From an uncultured Clostridium sp. (GTDB lineage Bacteria; Bacillota; Clostridia; Lachnospirales; Lachnospiraceae): a stretch of 6,365 nucleotides of DNA. A program made the position numbers and the translations under genes. The notes beneath the pieces are model-generated. The model had not been told where the DNA came from and did not search any database. It was given only the letters and a program-made list of their open reading frames with translations. The stretch is from NCBI GenBank assembly GCA_947643685.1, contig CANRXD010000103.1:1-6365 (forward strand). The letters run 5' to 3'. Shown here piece after piece: positions 1-6,249 of this stretch (within the stretch, counting starts at the first letter, position 1; every line of letters begins with the position of its first letter).

Positions 1-3000
1 ATTATGACAACCCTGTATACGATAGAGGATTTTGTAGAGCTGGCCAGGAAGGATATGGATCTGGCGCTCAGGCTCATGGAATACCGGGACTTTACAGACG
101 CTCCGTTTTTGCAGGATATGCATGTGCGGGCCGTTTATGAGGGGCTTAAGGGCCATGGAAACAGGCAGAACGCCCTGGAGGAATTTTTTCTGGCTCTTGG
201 GGTAAAGGAGCCCATTGAACTGACCCTTTCCACCGCGAAAAAGAATTATGAAAACCCCATGGATATCATAAGTGACAAGGTGGTGCTGACAAAAAACACC
301 TGGGGTTATATTTATATAGAGGTAAGAGCCGACGGCGACTTTATTGAGCTTTCCAAGAAGGTGATTACGCAGGGAGATTTTGAGGACGGCCGTTTTGAGC
401 TGCGGTTTAAAATCCATCCGGAGCGGATGCACCAGGGAAAGAACCTGGGAGCCATCCGCCTTCAGACAGTCCATGGAGATACGGTAATCCGGGTGGAGGC
501 CATGGGCGATACCACAGTGGACATCACCGGCAGGGAGCATGAGATCAGCAAGCCCGGAATCTGCCGGTATCTGAAGCTGCGTGAGGATTATGAGAGTGGT
601 GCCTATGAGAAAGCGCTGATGGTCAATAAAATACAGAAGGAACTGGATGCCATTCGCGGGGCCAGCGGAAATTCTCTGGTCTTAACTCTTTTGCAGGCGG
701 AGACCTATCTGGAGGCAGGACGGGCGGACCAGGCGGCCTTATGTCTGGATGACTGCCTTGAGCGGGTGGTTTCAGACCGGGAGCGGATGGGAACCCTGTA
801 CTGCTTCTATCAATATCTGCAGTACCGTACCAACCCGAATCCGGAAAAGAAGGATGCCGTTTTGCGGCTCTTAAGAAAGAAGCTGGATAATAAAAAGGGA
901 CGCTTTTATCTGCAGATGCTTTTATTAAAGCTGGAGCCTGAGCTTTGGGACGAGGAGGAGCCTCTTTATGAGAGCTTTCGAATCCAGTATAAGAACGGCT
1001 GTCACAGTCCGTTTCTTTATATTGCGGCATGCAGGCTTCTGGAAAATCATCCGGAGCTTTTAAAGTCCATGGATACCTTTGAGATTCATGTACTTTATTA
1101 TGGGGCAAACCACGGGCTGATCGGAGAAGTCCTGGCAGAGAAGGCGGCTCTTCTGGCATCCGGGGCGAAATTCTTTCACAGGCTTTATTACCGGGCTTTG
1201 ACAGCGCTTTATGAGAAATTTCCCGGAAAGGACATGCTGACGGCCATATGCTGCCTGCTGATTAAGGGAAATGTACGGAGTGAAAGCAGCTTTTTGTGGT
1301 ATGAGAAGGGGATTGAAGAAGAAATCAGCCTTACAAGGCTTTATGAGTATTATCTGTATTCTCTTCCGGGAAATTATGAGAATATGCTGCCAAAGCAGGT
1401 ACTTTTATATTTTTCTTATGAGCACAGCCATTTAGACCGCCACAGCCGTTCTGTTCTATATCAGAACGTGCTGGAACACCTGGACCCGGAGGATAAGCTT
1501 TATAAAGCATATGAAAGGAACATGGAACAGTTCGCCATGGAGCAGCTTTTCAAGTCCAGGATCAACAGCCGCCTTGCTGTGATTTACAAACATATGATTT
1601 ACCGTGATATCATTGACAGCCAGGTGGCCAGAGTATTGCCGGCTATTTTAAAGTCCAACCGTATTGTCTGTGAGGATAAGGCGATGAAATATGTGGTGGT
1701 GTCCAACAGCCTTCTGGTGGGAGAGGATGCCTATCCTCTGGATGATGGCGTGGCCTATGTGCCGCTGTTTTTTGATGAATGTATTATTATGTTCCAGGAT
1801 GTGTATGGAAACAGGTATATGGATGTTTCCTACACAAAGGAACCTGTTTTAGAAGAAAAAGAGCTGGAGGAGAAATGCTTTGAGATGGCTCCGGATCATC
1901 CGATGCTTAAGATGCGGGCCTGTCTTTCAATTATGGAGCAGGAAGACATGGATGAGGAGCAGGTAATGGTCCTTCAGAAGGCTCTGGACGGGCTTCCGGT
2001 TAAGCCTCTGTACCAGCAGAAGATGCTCACAAGAATTATTTCTTTTTATAAGAAGCAGGTGGCAAATGAAGAGGAGGCCATGTCCGAGGAGGGCGGAGCT
2101 TATCTTTTGAGACTGGATAAGAAAAGTCTTACCAGAAGTGAGCGGGTGGGGATCTGTGAAACCCTGATTTCACAGAACTATTTTGTGGAAGCTTTTGAGA
2201 TGATTAAGGAATTCGGTGAGGATGAAATCCGTATTAAGAGGCTTTTGAAGCTTTGCAGTAAAATGATTCTTCAGAAGCTTTTTGCCGAAGATGCTCTGCT
2301 TCTTCTGTCTTACCGGGTGTTTGCGGCGGGACAGGGAGACGGAGTGATTCTGGATTATCTCTGCGAGCATTATAACGGGGCCAATGATCAGATGTACCGG
2401 ATTCTGGTACAGGCCATCCGGGAGCATGTGGAAACCTATGACATGGAGGAACGGCTTCTGGCCCAGCTTATGTTTACAGGAAGTGATAAACATCTGGATA
2501 AGGTTTTTGATTTTTATGCCAGCCGTAAAAAGACCAGTGACTCCATTGTGAAGGCATATTTTACTTTAAAGTGTGTGGGGTATTTTTTAAGAGATATGAT
2601 TCCCGGAGACCGGGTGTTTGCTTATCTGGAGGGGGCTGTTAATCAGAGTTCGGAGATGCGGAAAATACCGGAAATCTATCTGCTGGCTCTCACCAGGTTT
2701 TATTCTGGTCTGCCATCTTTAACGGAAGAGCAGAAAGCTCTCTGCAGTCGGTGCATGGAGGTTCTTACGGGGCAGGGAATGCTGTTTGCCTACTTTAAAA
2801 AGCTGGCGCCCTATGTGGACATTCCAGGAGATGTACTGGACAAGGAGATCATCGAGTACCATGGAACCGCGGGCACAAGGCCTGTCCTTATGATACGGAT
2901 TTTGCCGGATGAGGAGGAGTTCCATGAGGAAGAGATGCGGATGGTTTATAAGGGGATCTATATACGCCAGAAGGTGCTGTTTGAAGGCGAAATTATGGAA

Positions 3001-3219
3001 TATGAGATCTATGAGGATGAGGACGGCAGCCGTGTGAAAAAGGCATCCGGTGAAATTGCCTGTACGGAGGTACCTGCCGGCGATAAAGGAAACCGCTTTT
3101 CTTCCCTGAATTCCATGAGCCTGTATCTTGGGGTGAAGGATGATGGTAAGCTGAGGGAAACCATGACAAAATATGTGACAGATAACCTTGCAGTGGAAAA
3201 ATTGTTCCCACTTATGTAG
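1..3219 (+). CDS. DUF5717-like giant helical-repeat/beta-domain protein, 5'-partial
   Basis: This is a very large protein of unknown function. Numbering from the ATG at base 4, I see a short helical segment (about 5-65), a beta-rich, sandwich-like domain (about 69-176), and long TPR-like helical repeats from about 178 (e.g. the YESGAYEKAL and AETYLEAGRADQAALCL helices) to about 560. A small beta module follows (about 563-617), then more helical repeats to about 950 and a beta-rich C-terminal domain (about 954-1071). There is no signal peptide or membrane segment, so it is probably cytoplasmic. From memory this matches DUF5717 of Lachnospiraceae, whose members have another beta domain before the TIEDFVELARKD-like segment. 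The frame is open through base 1 and no ribosome binding site is visible, so the true start is probably upstream and the ATG at 4 is internal. It is followed by a DUF5716-like gene after 53 bases. A scaffold role is inference. Coding status is very sure; family assignment is good. Confidence 0.9.
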   Translation: MMTTLYTIEDFVELARKDMDLALRLMEYRDFTDAPFLQDMHVRAVYEGLKGHGNRQNALEEFFLALGVKEPIELTLSTAKKNYENPMDIISDKVVLTKNTWGYIYIEVRADGDFIELSKKVITQGDFEDGRFELRFKIHPERMHQGKNLGAIRLQTVHGDTVIRVEAMGDTTVDITGREHEISKPGICRYLKLREDYESGAYEKALMVNKIQKELDAIRGASGNSLVLTLLQAETYLEAGRADQAALCLDDCLERVVSDRERMGTLYCFYQYLQYRTNPNPEKKDAVLRLLRKKLDNKKGRFYLQMLLLKLEPELWDEEEPLYESFRIQYKNGCHSPFLYIAACRLLENHPELLKSMDTFEIHVLYYGANHGLIGEVLAEKAALLASGAKFFHRLYYRALTALYEKFPGKDMLTAICCLLIKGNVRSESSFLWYEKGIEEEISLTRLYEYYLYSLPGNYENMLPKQVLLYFSYEHSHLDRHSRSVLYQNVLEHLDPEDKLYKAYERNMEQFAMEQLFKSRINSRLAVIYKHMIYRDIIDSQVARVLPAILKSNRIVCEDKAMKYVVVSNSLLVGEDAYPLDDGVAYVPLFFDECIIMFQDVYGNRYMDVSYTKEPVLEEKELEEKCFEMAPDHPMLKMRACLSIMEQEDMDEEQVMVLQKALDGLPVKPLYQQKMLTRIISFYKKQVANEEEAMSEEGGAYLLRLDKKSLTRSERVGICETLISQNYFVEAFEMIKEFGEDEIRIKRLLKLCSKMILQKLFAEDALLLLSYRVFAAGQGDGVILDYLCEHYNGANDQMYRILVQAIREHVETYDMEERLLAQLMFTGSDKHLDKVFDFYASRKKTSDSIVKAYFTLKCVGYFLRDMIPGDRVFAYLEGAVNQSSEMRKIPEIYLLALTRFYSGLPSLTEEQKALCSRCMEVLTGQGMLFAYFKKLAPYVDIPGDVLDKEIIEYHGTAGTRPVLMIRILPDEEEFHEEEMRMVYKGIYIRQKVLFEGEIMEYEIYEDEDGSRVKKASGEIACTEVPAGDKGNRFSSLNSMSLYLGVKDDGKLRETMTKYVTDNLAVEKLFPLM

Positions 3220-3272
3220 GGAAAGGCAGCAGTCAGGGGGGAGCTGAACTGTTACAGGGAAAGGGAAACGAG

Positions 3273-4481
3273 ATGGATAAACTGATTATCGGAATAGATC
3301 TTTGTGATACCTATACCCAGGCGGCGGTCCTTGGCCGTGAGGAGGCCTGGGTCCTTCCCACGGTCATCTGCAGGAAAAAGACTGTGGAGGAATGTTGTGT
3401 CGGAGAAGATGCATATAAATATACGCTGGTGGGCGAGGGAGTCATGGTGGACAAGCTTTTGAGCCTGGCCATAAAGGACGGAACCGCCACTATCGGGCCG
3501 GTAAAATATGAGGGGCAGGAACTGCTTAAAAAGTTTCTGGAAAAGGCAGAGTATCCGGAGGCTTTTGTGTCCCAGCTTGTTATTTCATTAAAAAATATGG
3601 AAATGAAGTTAATGGATTCTCTCATGGGATGTGCGGAGTATCTTGGAATTCCCGGGGAAAATGTCCACATTGCCAGTCATACGGAATGTTTTGTTTACTA
3701 TGTGTTAAGCCAGAGAAGGGATGTCTGGGGCGGGCAGGTGGGAATGTTTGCCCTGTCTGACGAGGATCTCAGATATTATGAGCTTAAGGTGTCCAGAGGG
3801 CCGAGGCAGATGACTGCCTGGGCTGAGTATGAGGATCTGGAAGAGGGCTTTAACCTGAATGTGCTGGATACCAGTTCCGGGGCCAGGATGGCGGACAAGA
3901 TCCTCTGTGCCTGCGGGGAGAGATTTCTCCAGAAAAAGCTGTTTTCTTCCATTTTCCTTACGGGGAAAGGATTTGTAAAGACTGACTGGGCACCTGATTT
4001 TATGAAGCAGGTCTGCAACCGGAGACGGGTGTTCGTGGAGCCATCCCTGTTTGCCAGGGGGGCGGCTTTAAAGGCTGATGATTATCTCCATGAACAGACC
4101 TCCTATCCGTTCGTATGCCTGTGTGAGGGGAAGCTTCGGTCTACCGTGACCATGGAGGTCATGAAGCGGGATGCAAAGGTCCAGATTGCTCTGGGATCCG
4201 CAGGGGAGAGCTGGTATGAGGCCAGAAGCGTGCTGGAGGTGATTCTGGATAACCAGGATTACGTTGAACTTATCATTATCCCTCACCAGGATGCCAAGCA
4301 GAAGCGGACAGTGAAAATTCCGCTGGAGAATTTCCCGAAGCGGCCCAACAAGACTACAAGGATCCGTATTGCCGCGGGCTTTCTGGATGAGAAAACCATG
4401 GCGTTAAAAATCGTGGACCGGGGGTTTGGAGAGCTGTTTCCCAAAACGGATGCAGAAATCCGTCAGGAGGTGAGGATATGA
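3273..4481 (+). CDS. DUF5716-like protein, degenerate Hsp70/actin-fold ATPase relative
   Basis: This 402-residue protein reads like an Hsp70/actin-type nucleotide-binding fold. Residues 5-16 (IIGIDLCDTYTQ) sit where Hsp70 has the phosphate-1 loop GIDLGTTNS. VGEDA (43-47) resembles the Hsp70 VG-A-A element, and ASHTECFVYYVLSQ (134-147) resembles the NEPTAAALAYGL segment. SIFLTGKGF (226-234) resembles the adenosine motif, and PSLFARGAAL (257-266) resembles PDEAVAYGAA. The phosphate-2 position (about 156-171, VGMFALSDEDLRYYEL) lacks the DxGGGT glycines, and phosphate-1 has CD in place of GT, so ATP hydrolysis is doubtful. A C-terminal beta-rich domain (about 277-402) ends with RGFGELFP (383-390), which I recall as a DUF5716 signature. 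The start is the ATG preceded by a purine-rich GGGAAAGGGAAA ribosome binding region. It lies between the DUF5717-like and TPR genes and overlaps the latter by four bases. A cytoplasmic partner or chaperone-like role is inferred, not shown. Confidence 0.9.
   Translation: MDKLIIGIDLCDTYTQAAVLGREEAWVLPTVICRKKTVEECCVGEDAYKYTLVGEGVMVDKLLSLAIKDGTATIGPVKYEGQELLKKFLEKAEYPEAFVSQLVISLKNMEMKLMDSLMGCAEYLGIPGENVHIASHTECFVYYVLSQRRDVWGGQVGMFALSDEDLRYYELKVSRGPRQMTAWAEYEDLEEGFNLNVLDTSSGARMADKILCACGERFLQKKLFSSIFLTGKGFVKTDWAPDFMKQVCNRRRVFVEPSLFARGAALKADDYLHEQTSYPFVCLCEGKLRSTVTMEVMKRDAKVQIALGSAGESWYEARSVLEVILDNQDYVELIIIPHQDAKQKRTVKIPLENFPKRPNKTTRIRIAAGFLDEKTMALKIVDRGFGELFPKTDAEIRQEVRI
4465..4473 (+). promoter_or_regulatory. 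Ribosome binding site of the TPR gene, inside the upstream gene
   Basis: AGGAGGTGA is a near-perfect anti-16S Shine-Dalgarno match. It lies within the last codons of the DUF5716-like gene, with its GGAGG core seven bases before the ATG at 4478. It fixes that ATG as the start and, with the ATGA stop/start overlap, indicates translational coupling of the two genes. Confidence 0.85.
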
Positions 4482-5290
4482 GTCTGATTCTTTGCAGACA
4501 GGAGCCGGTTACATCACCGTTTTTTATTGAAGAGCTGGGAATCCATATCCACTCCTCACAGGAGCTTTGCTATGTAATATACCATCATCCTCTTCTGGTG
4601 ATGGAGGATTTTGTGGATGAGAATCTGGTGGCATTTCTGCAAAGTGAACTGCGGATGCCCTTTCTTGCGGAGCGGATTACCAAATGGACGGAAAGCCGGG
4701 GGGCTTCGGACGAGCTTTTATTTTTAATCCTCCAGGACTGTGCCTATTATTCTCAACAGGAACAGACCAGATACCGGCAGGAGGTATCGAATTTAAGAAA
4801 ACTTTCGGCGGAGGAGTACAGAAAGCGGAGAGCCGATTATTTTTATGCACTGGGGCTTTACGGAAAAGCCGTGGCCATGTATGAGAAGATTCTGGAGTCC
4901 GCCAGAGAGAAAAACTATCCGGCTGAGTTTAAGGGAAAAATCTGGAACAATATTGCGGCCTGTTATGCCAAGCTGTTCTGCTACCAGAAAGCCATGCATG
5001 CCTATGACTGCGCGTGGAATGAAAAGCCGGAGAAGGAATATTTAAAGCGGATGTATTTCCTGTCACAGATGGAGCCGGAGCTTACCATGAAAGACCATTA
5101 CCGTGAGCTTCTTAAGGAGGAAGACAAAAGCCTCTGGGATCAGGAAGCCGCAGATGCCCTTACGGCGGCAAAGGAAGCTGATTCCGTCAGAAAGGTATCG
5201 TGTATGTTTGACAAGGACCCCATTAAACGGATTTCCGGAGCCGGAGAGTTATTAAACCGCTGGAAGCTGGAGTACCGGAGGATGATCTAG
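4478..5290 (+). CDS. TPR-like repeat protein, third gene of the DUF5717/DUF5716 operon
   Basis: This 270-residue soluble protein has unknown function. The N-terminal third (about 1-75), with PFFIEELGIHIHSSQELCYV followed by a DFVDENLVAFL helix, looks like a defined domain that I recall next to DUF5716 genes in Lachnospiraceae. A charged helical linker (about 90-117) leads to two TPR-like helix pairs: 119-148 (DYFYALGLYGKAVAMYEKIL) and about 154-187 (KIWNNIAACYAKLFCYQKAMHAYDCA). Both have the W/L-G/A-Y-A pattern of TPRs. The tail is charged and ends in a WKLEYRRMI helix. There is no signal peptide or membrane segment. The start is certain from the AGGAGGTGA site and the four-base ATGA overlap with the preceding gene. 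TPRs usually mediate protein-protein contacts, so it may bind the Hsp70-like or giant helical protein of the same operon, but that is inference. Confidence 0.9.
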   Translation: MSLILCRQEPVTSPFFIEELGIHIHSSQELCYVIYHHPLLVMEDFVDENLVAFLQSELRMPFLAERITKWTESRGASDELLFLILQDCAYYSQQEQTRYRQEVSNLRKLSAEEYRKRRADYFYALGLYGKAVAMYEKILESAREKNYPAEFKGKIWNNIAACYAKLFCYQKAMHAYDCAWNEKPEKEYLKRMYFLSQMEPELTMKDHYRELLKEEDKSLWDQEAADALTAAKEADSVRKVSCMFDKDPIKRISGAGELLNRWKLEYRRMI

Positions 5291-5315
5291 GGGGCAGTTT
5301 TATGTCTGCACCCCC
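5290..5315 (+). terminator. G/C hairpin at operon end, possible weak terminator
   Basis: GGGGGCAG beginning at the last base of the TAG stop can pair with CTGCACCCCC: GCAG/CTGC plus four G-C pairs, separated by one bulged A, around a TTTTATGT loop. It is well placed to end the three-gene operon. However, only two T residues follow before the next promoter, so it lacks a proper U-run. It could be a weak terminator or an mRNA 3'-end stabiliser. Confidence 0.4.
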
Positions 5316-5344
5316 TTGACAACCGGCTTTCTTTCCACTATTAT
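5316..5344 (+). promoter_or_regulatory. Sigma-A promoter of the T-box/GNAT/valS transcript
   Basis: TTGACA (5316-5321) is a perfect -35 box. A 17-base spacer leads to TATTAT (5339-5344), a one-mismatch -10 box. The predicted transcription start is around 5350-5353, just ahead of T-box stem I, exactly where it is needed. A second -10-like TACAAT at 5349-5354 has no well-spaced -35 and is less likely. The -35 directly abuts the hairpin ending the upstream operon. Confidence 0.85.
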
Positions 5345-5551
5345 TAAATACAATATAAAAAAGGCTGAGAAAAAGAGGAGTACGTCCCTTATACCAACAG
5401 AGAGAACTGCCCGGAGGCTGAAAGGCAGTTTGGGAGCATATCGGGCGGAAGGTAGCTTTGGAGCCGGAGCGGTGAAGGAAAAAAGTAACTGCTCCCGGAT
5501 GGAGTCCGTTAAAAGCCATGGAGATTGTTGCCGGAAAATCAGGCAGTGAAT

Positions 5552-5580
5552 AAAGGTGGTAACGCGGAATTTCGCCCTTT
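5552..5580 (+). promoter_or_regulatory. T-box sequence and antiterminator
   Basis: AAAGGTGGTAACGCGG is the conserved T-box element (consensus AGGGTGGNACCGCG). AAAGG (5552-5556) pairs with CCTTT (5576-5580), and GCG (5564-5566) pairs with CGC (5573-5575). This leaves the seven-base bulge TGGTAAC (5557-5563) that captures the NCCA end of uncharged tRNA. The variable base is T, which pairs with an A73 discriminator as in tRNA-Val. The sixth bulge base is A where the consensus has C. The pairing uses the 5' arm of the terminator, so the two structures exclude each other. Confidence 0.92.
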
Positions 5581-5605
5581 GCAGTAGTATGCAGAGGGCG
5601 TTTTT
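5573..5605 (+). terminator. Riboswitch-controlled intrinsic terminator
   Basis: CGCCCTTTGCA (5573-5583) pairs along its full 11-base length with TGCAGAGGGCG (5590-5600), with one G-U pair and a GTAGTA loop, followed by TTTTT. This is the default OFF structure of the T-box. It forms when tRNA-Val is charged and stops transcription before the GNAT gene and valS. Confidence 0.95.
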
Positions 5606-5677
5606 GATGCTTCATCATTTCCTGTATTTTTGCCCGGGAAGGGTGGAGACGGAATCCCAAAGGAAAGGAGAGAGTAT

Positions 5678-6193
5678 ATGATACGATTAAGGCCCTATAA
5701 GCCGTCGGATGCATGGAGTCTTCTGGAATGGTGGAAAGACGCTGATGAGAAAGCATTTATTAAGTGGAGCTGCAATAAGTTTGAATACCCCCTTTCCATT
5801 GAACAGCTGGACGGATATTTCAGTCTGTGGTGTCTCAGGGAGGATAGCGGATGGCTTATGACAGCTCTGGACGAAAGAGGAAAGCCGGTGGGACACTTTC
5901 TGATGCGTCTTGCCGATTATGAAACAGAGACGATCCGGATGGGATTCATCGTGGTGGATCCCAAAACCAGGGGAAGGGGATGCGGAAAAGAGATGATGAA
6001 GCAGGCTCTCCGGTATGCGTTCCGGATCCTGGGAATGAAAAAGGTGACTCTGGGCGTTTTTAAAAATAATCCTCAGGCAAAGGCCTGCTATGAGGCCGTG
6101 GGATTTAAGGAAACTGCCTTTGTTGCGGAATACGTCAATTACGATGGAGTCGTCTATGACGGATATGAAATGGAAGCGGTGGACCATGGATAG
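5678..6193 (+). CDS. GNAT family N-acetyltransferase
   Basis: This 171-residue protein is predicted to transfer the acetyl group of acetyl-CoA to an unidentified amine. It has the GNAT fold in order: an N-terminal strand and helix (MIRLRPYKPSDAWSLLEWW), central strands including GWLMTALDE and VGHFLMRL, and motif A. Motif A comprises strand MGFIVVDP followed by the pyrophosphate-binding loop R98-G-R-G-C-G103 and helix KEMMKQALRYAF. Motif B follows (VTLGVFKNNPQAKACYEAVGF), with the usual Asn and Tyr. It looks closest to the RimJ/RimL-like Acetyltransf_3/1 group, which does not fix the substrate. The ATG at 5678 is chosen for GGAG seven bases upstream and the IRLRPYKPSDA start; an in-frame TTG at 5630 would add 16 residues without family support. 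It lies 72 bases after the T-box terminator and 56 bases before valS, so it should be read on the same tRNA-Val-controlled transcript. The protein is probably cytoplasmic. Confidence 0.93.
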   Translation: MIRLRPYKPSDAWSLLEWWKDADEKAFIKWSCNKFEYPLSIEQLDGYFSLWCLREDSGWLMTALDERGKPVGHFLMRLADYETETIRMGFIVVDPKTRGRGCGKEMMKQALRYAFRILGMKKVTLGVFKNNPQAKACYEAVGFKETAFVAEYVNYDGVVYDGYEMEAVDHG

Positions 6194-6249
6194 CTATTAG
6201 CCGGGCAATGAGTACCGGATCGTAAGAAAACAAAAAGGAGAGAATGATT

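Larger units (their letters stand above)
5361..5605 (+). promoter_or_regulatory. T-box riboswitch leader, tRNA-Val responsive
   Basis: This is a complete T-box leader that senses uncharged tRNA and controls the downstream genes by transcription antitermination. Visible parts are as follows. The stem I base is GGCT (5363-5366) with AGCC (5462-5465). The GAGGAGTA specifier-loop side is at 5376-5382, followed by CGTCC pairing with GGGCG (5443-5447). The AGAGAG bulge motif is at 5399-5404. A perfect distal helix AACTGCC/GGCAGTT (5405-5411/5424-5430) closes an apical loop containing GGCTGAAA. A stem II-like 8-bp hairpin GGAGCGGT/ACTGCTCC is at 5466-5473/5488-5495, and CGGA/TCCG followed by the typical CCGTTA is at 5496-5510. 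The T-box and terminator come last. The specifier candidate is GTA (5452-5454) in GGAAGGTAGC. A GGT (Gly) reading one base earlier is possible, but the UGGU bulge matches A73 of tRNA-Val and valS lies downstream. It fills nearly all of the gene-free stretch 5291-5677. Confidence 0.95.

Noticed and set aside
623..1159. 178-residue Pro/Ser-rich - strand reading frame
   Set aside because: It is a shadow of the giant gene: a stop-free antisense frame with low-complexity Pro/Ser content and no recognisable domain, opposite well-supported coding sequence.
3220..3272. Possible separate promoter for the DUF5716-like gene
   Set aside because: The 53-base spacer is purine-rich and holds ribosome-binding-like sequence, but I see no paired -35/-10 boxes.
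4684..5045. Two overlapping 66-residue + strand reading frames inside the TPR gene
   Set aside because: They are out of frame with a gene that has a strong start signal and TPR-like repeats, and have no convincing ribosome binding site or domain.
5316..5549. 77-residue + strand reading frame in the leader
   Set aside because: Its TTG start is the -35 hexamer itself, so it precedes the transcript start. The rest is explained base by base by T-box stems.
5223..5756. 177-residue - strand reading frame across the intergenic region
   Set aside because: It is antisense to the end of the TPR gene, the T-box and the GNAT start, its composition looks random, and conserved RNA structure on the + strand explains the region.
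5687..6187. 166-residue - strand reading frame opposite the GNAT gene
   Set aside because: The + strand has clear GNAT motifs and a ribosome binding site; the antisense product shows no family features.
6201..6219. CCGG...CCGG repeat between the GNAT gene and valS
   Set aside because: The four-base self-complementary arms are too short for a stable hairpin and no T-run follows, so it is not called a terminator.
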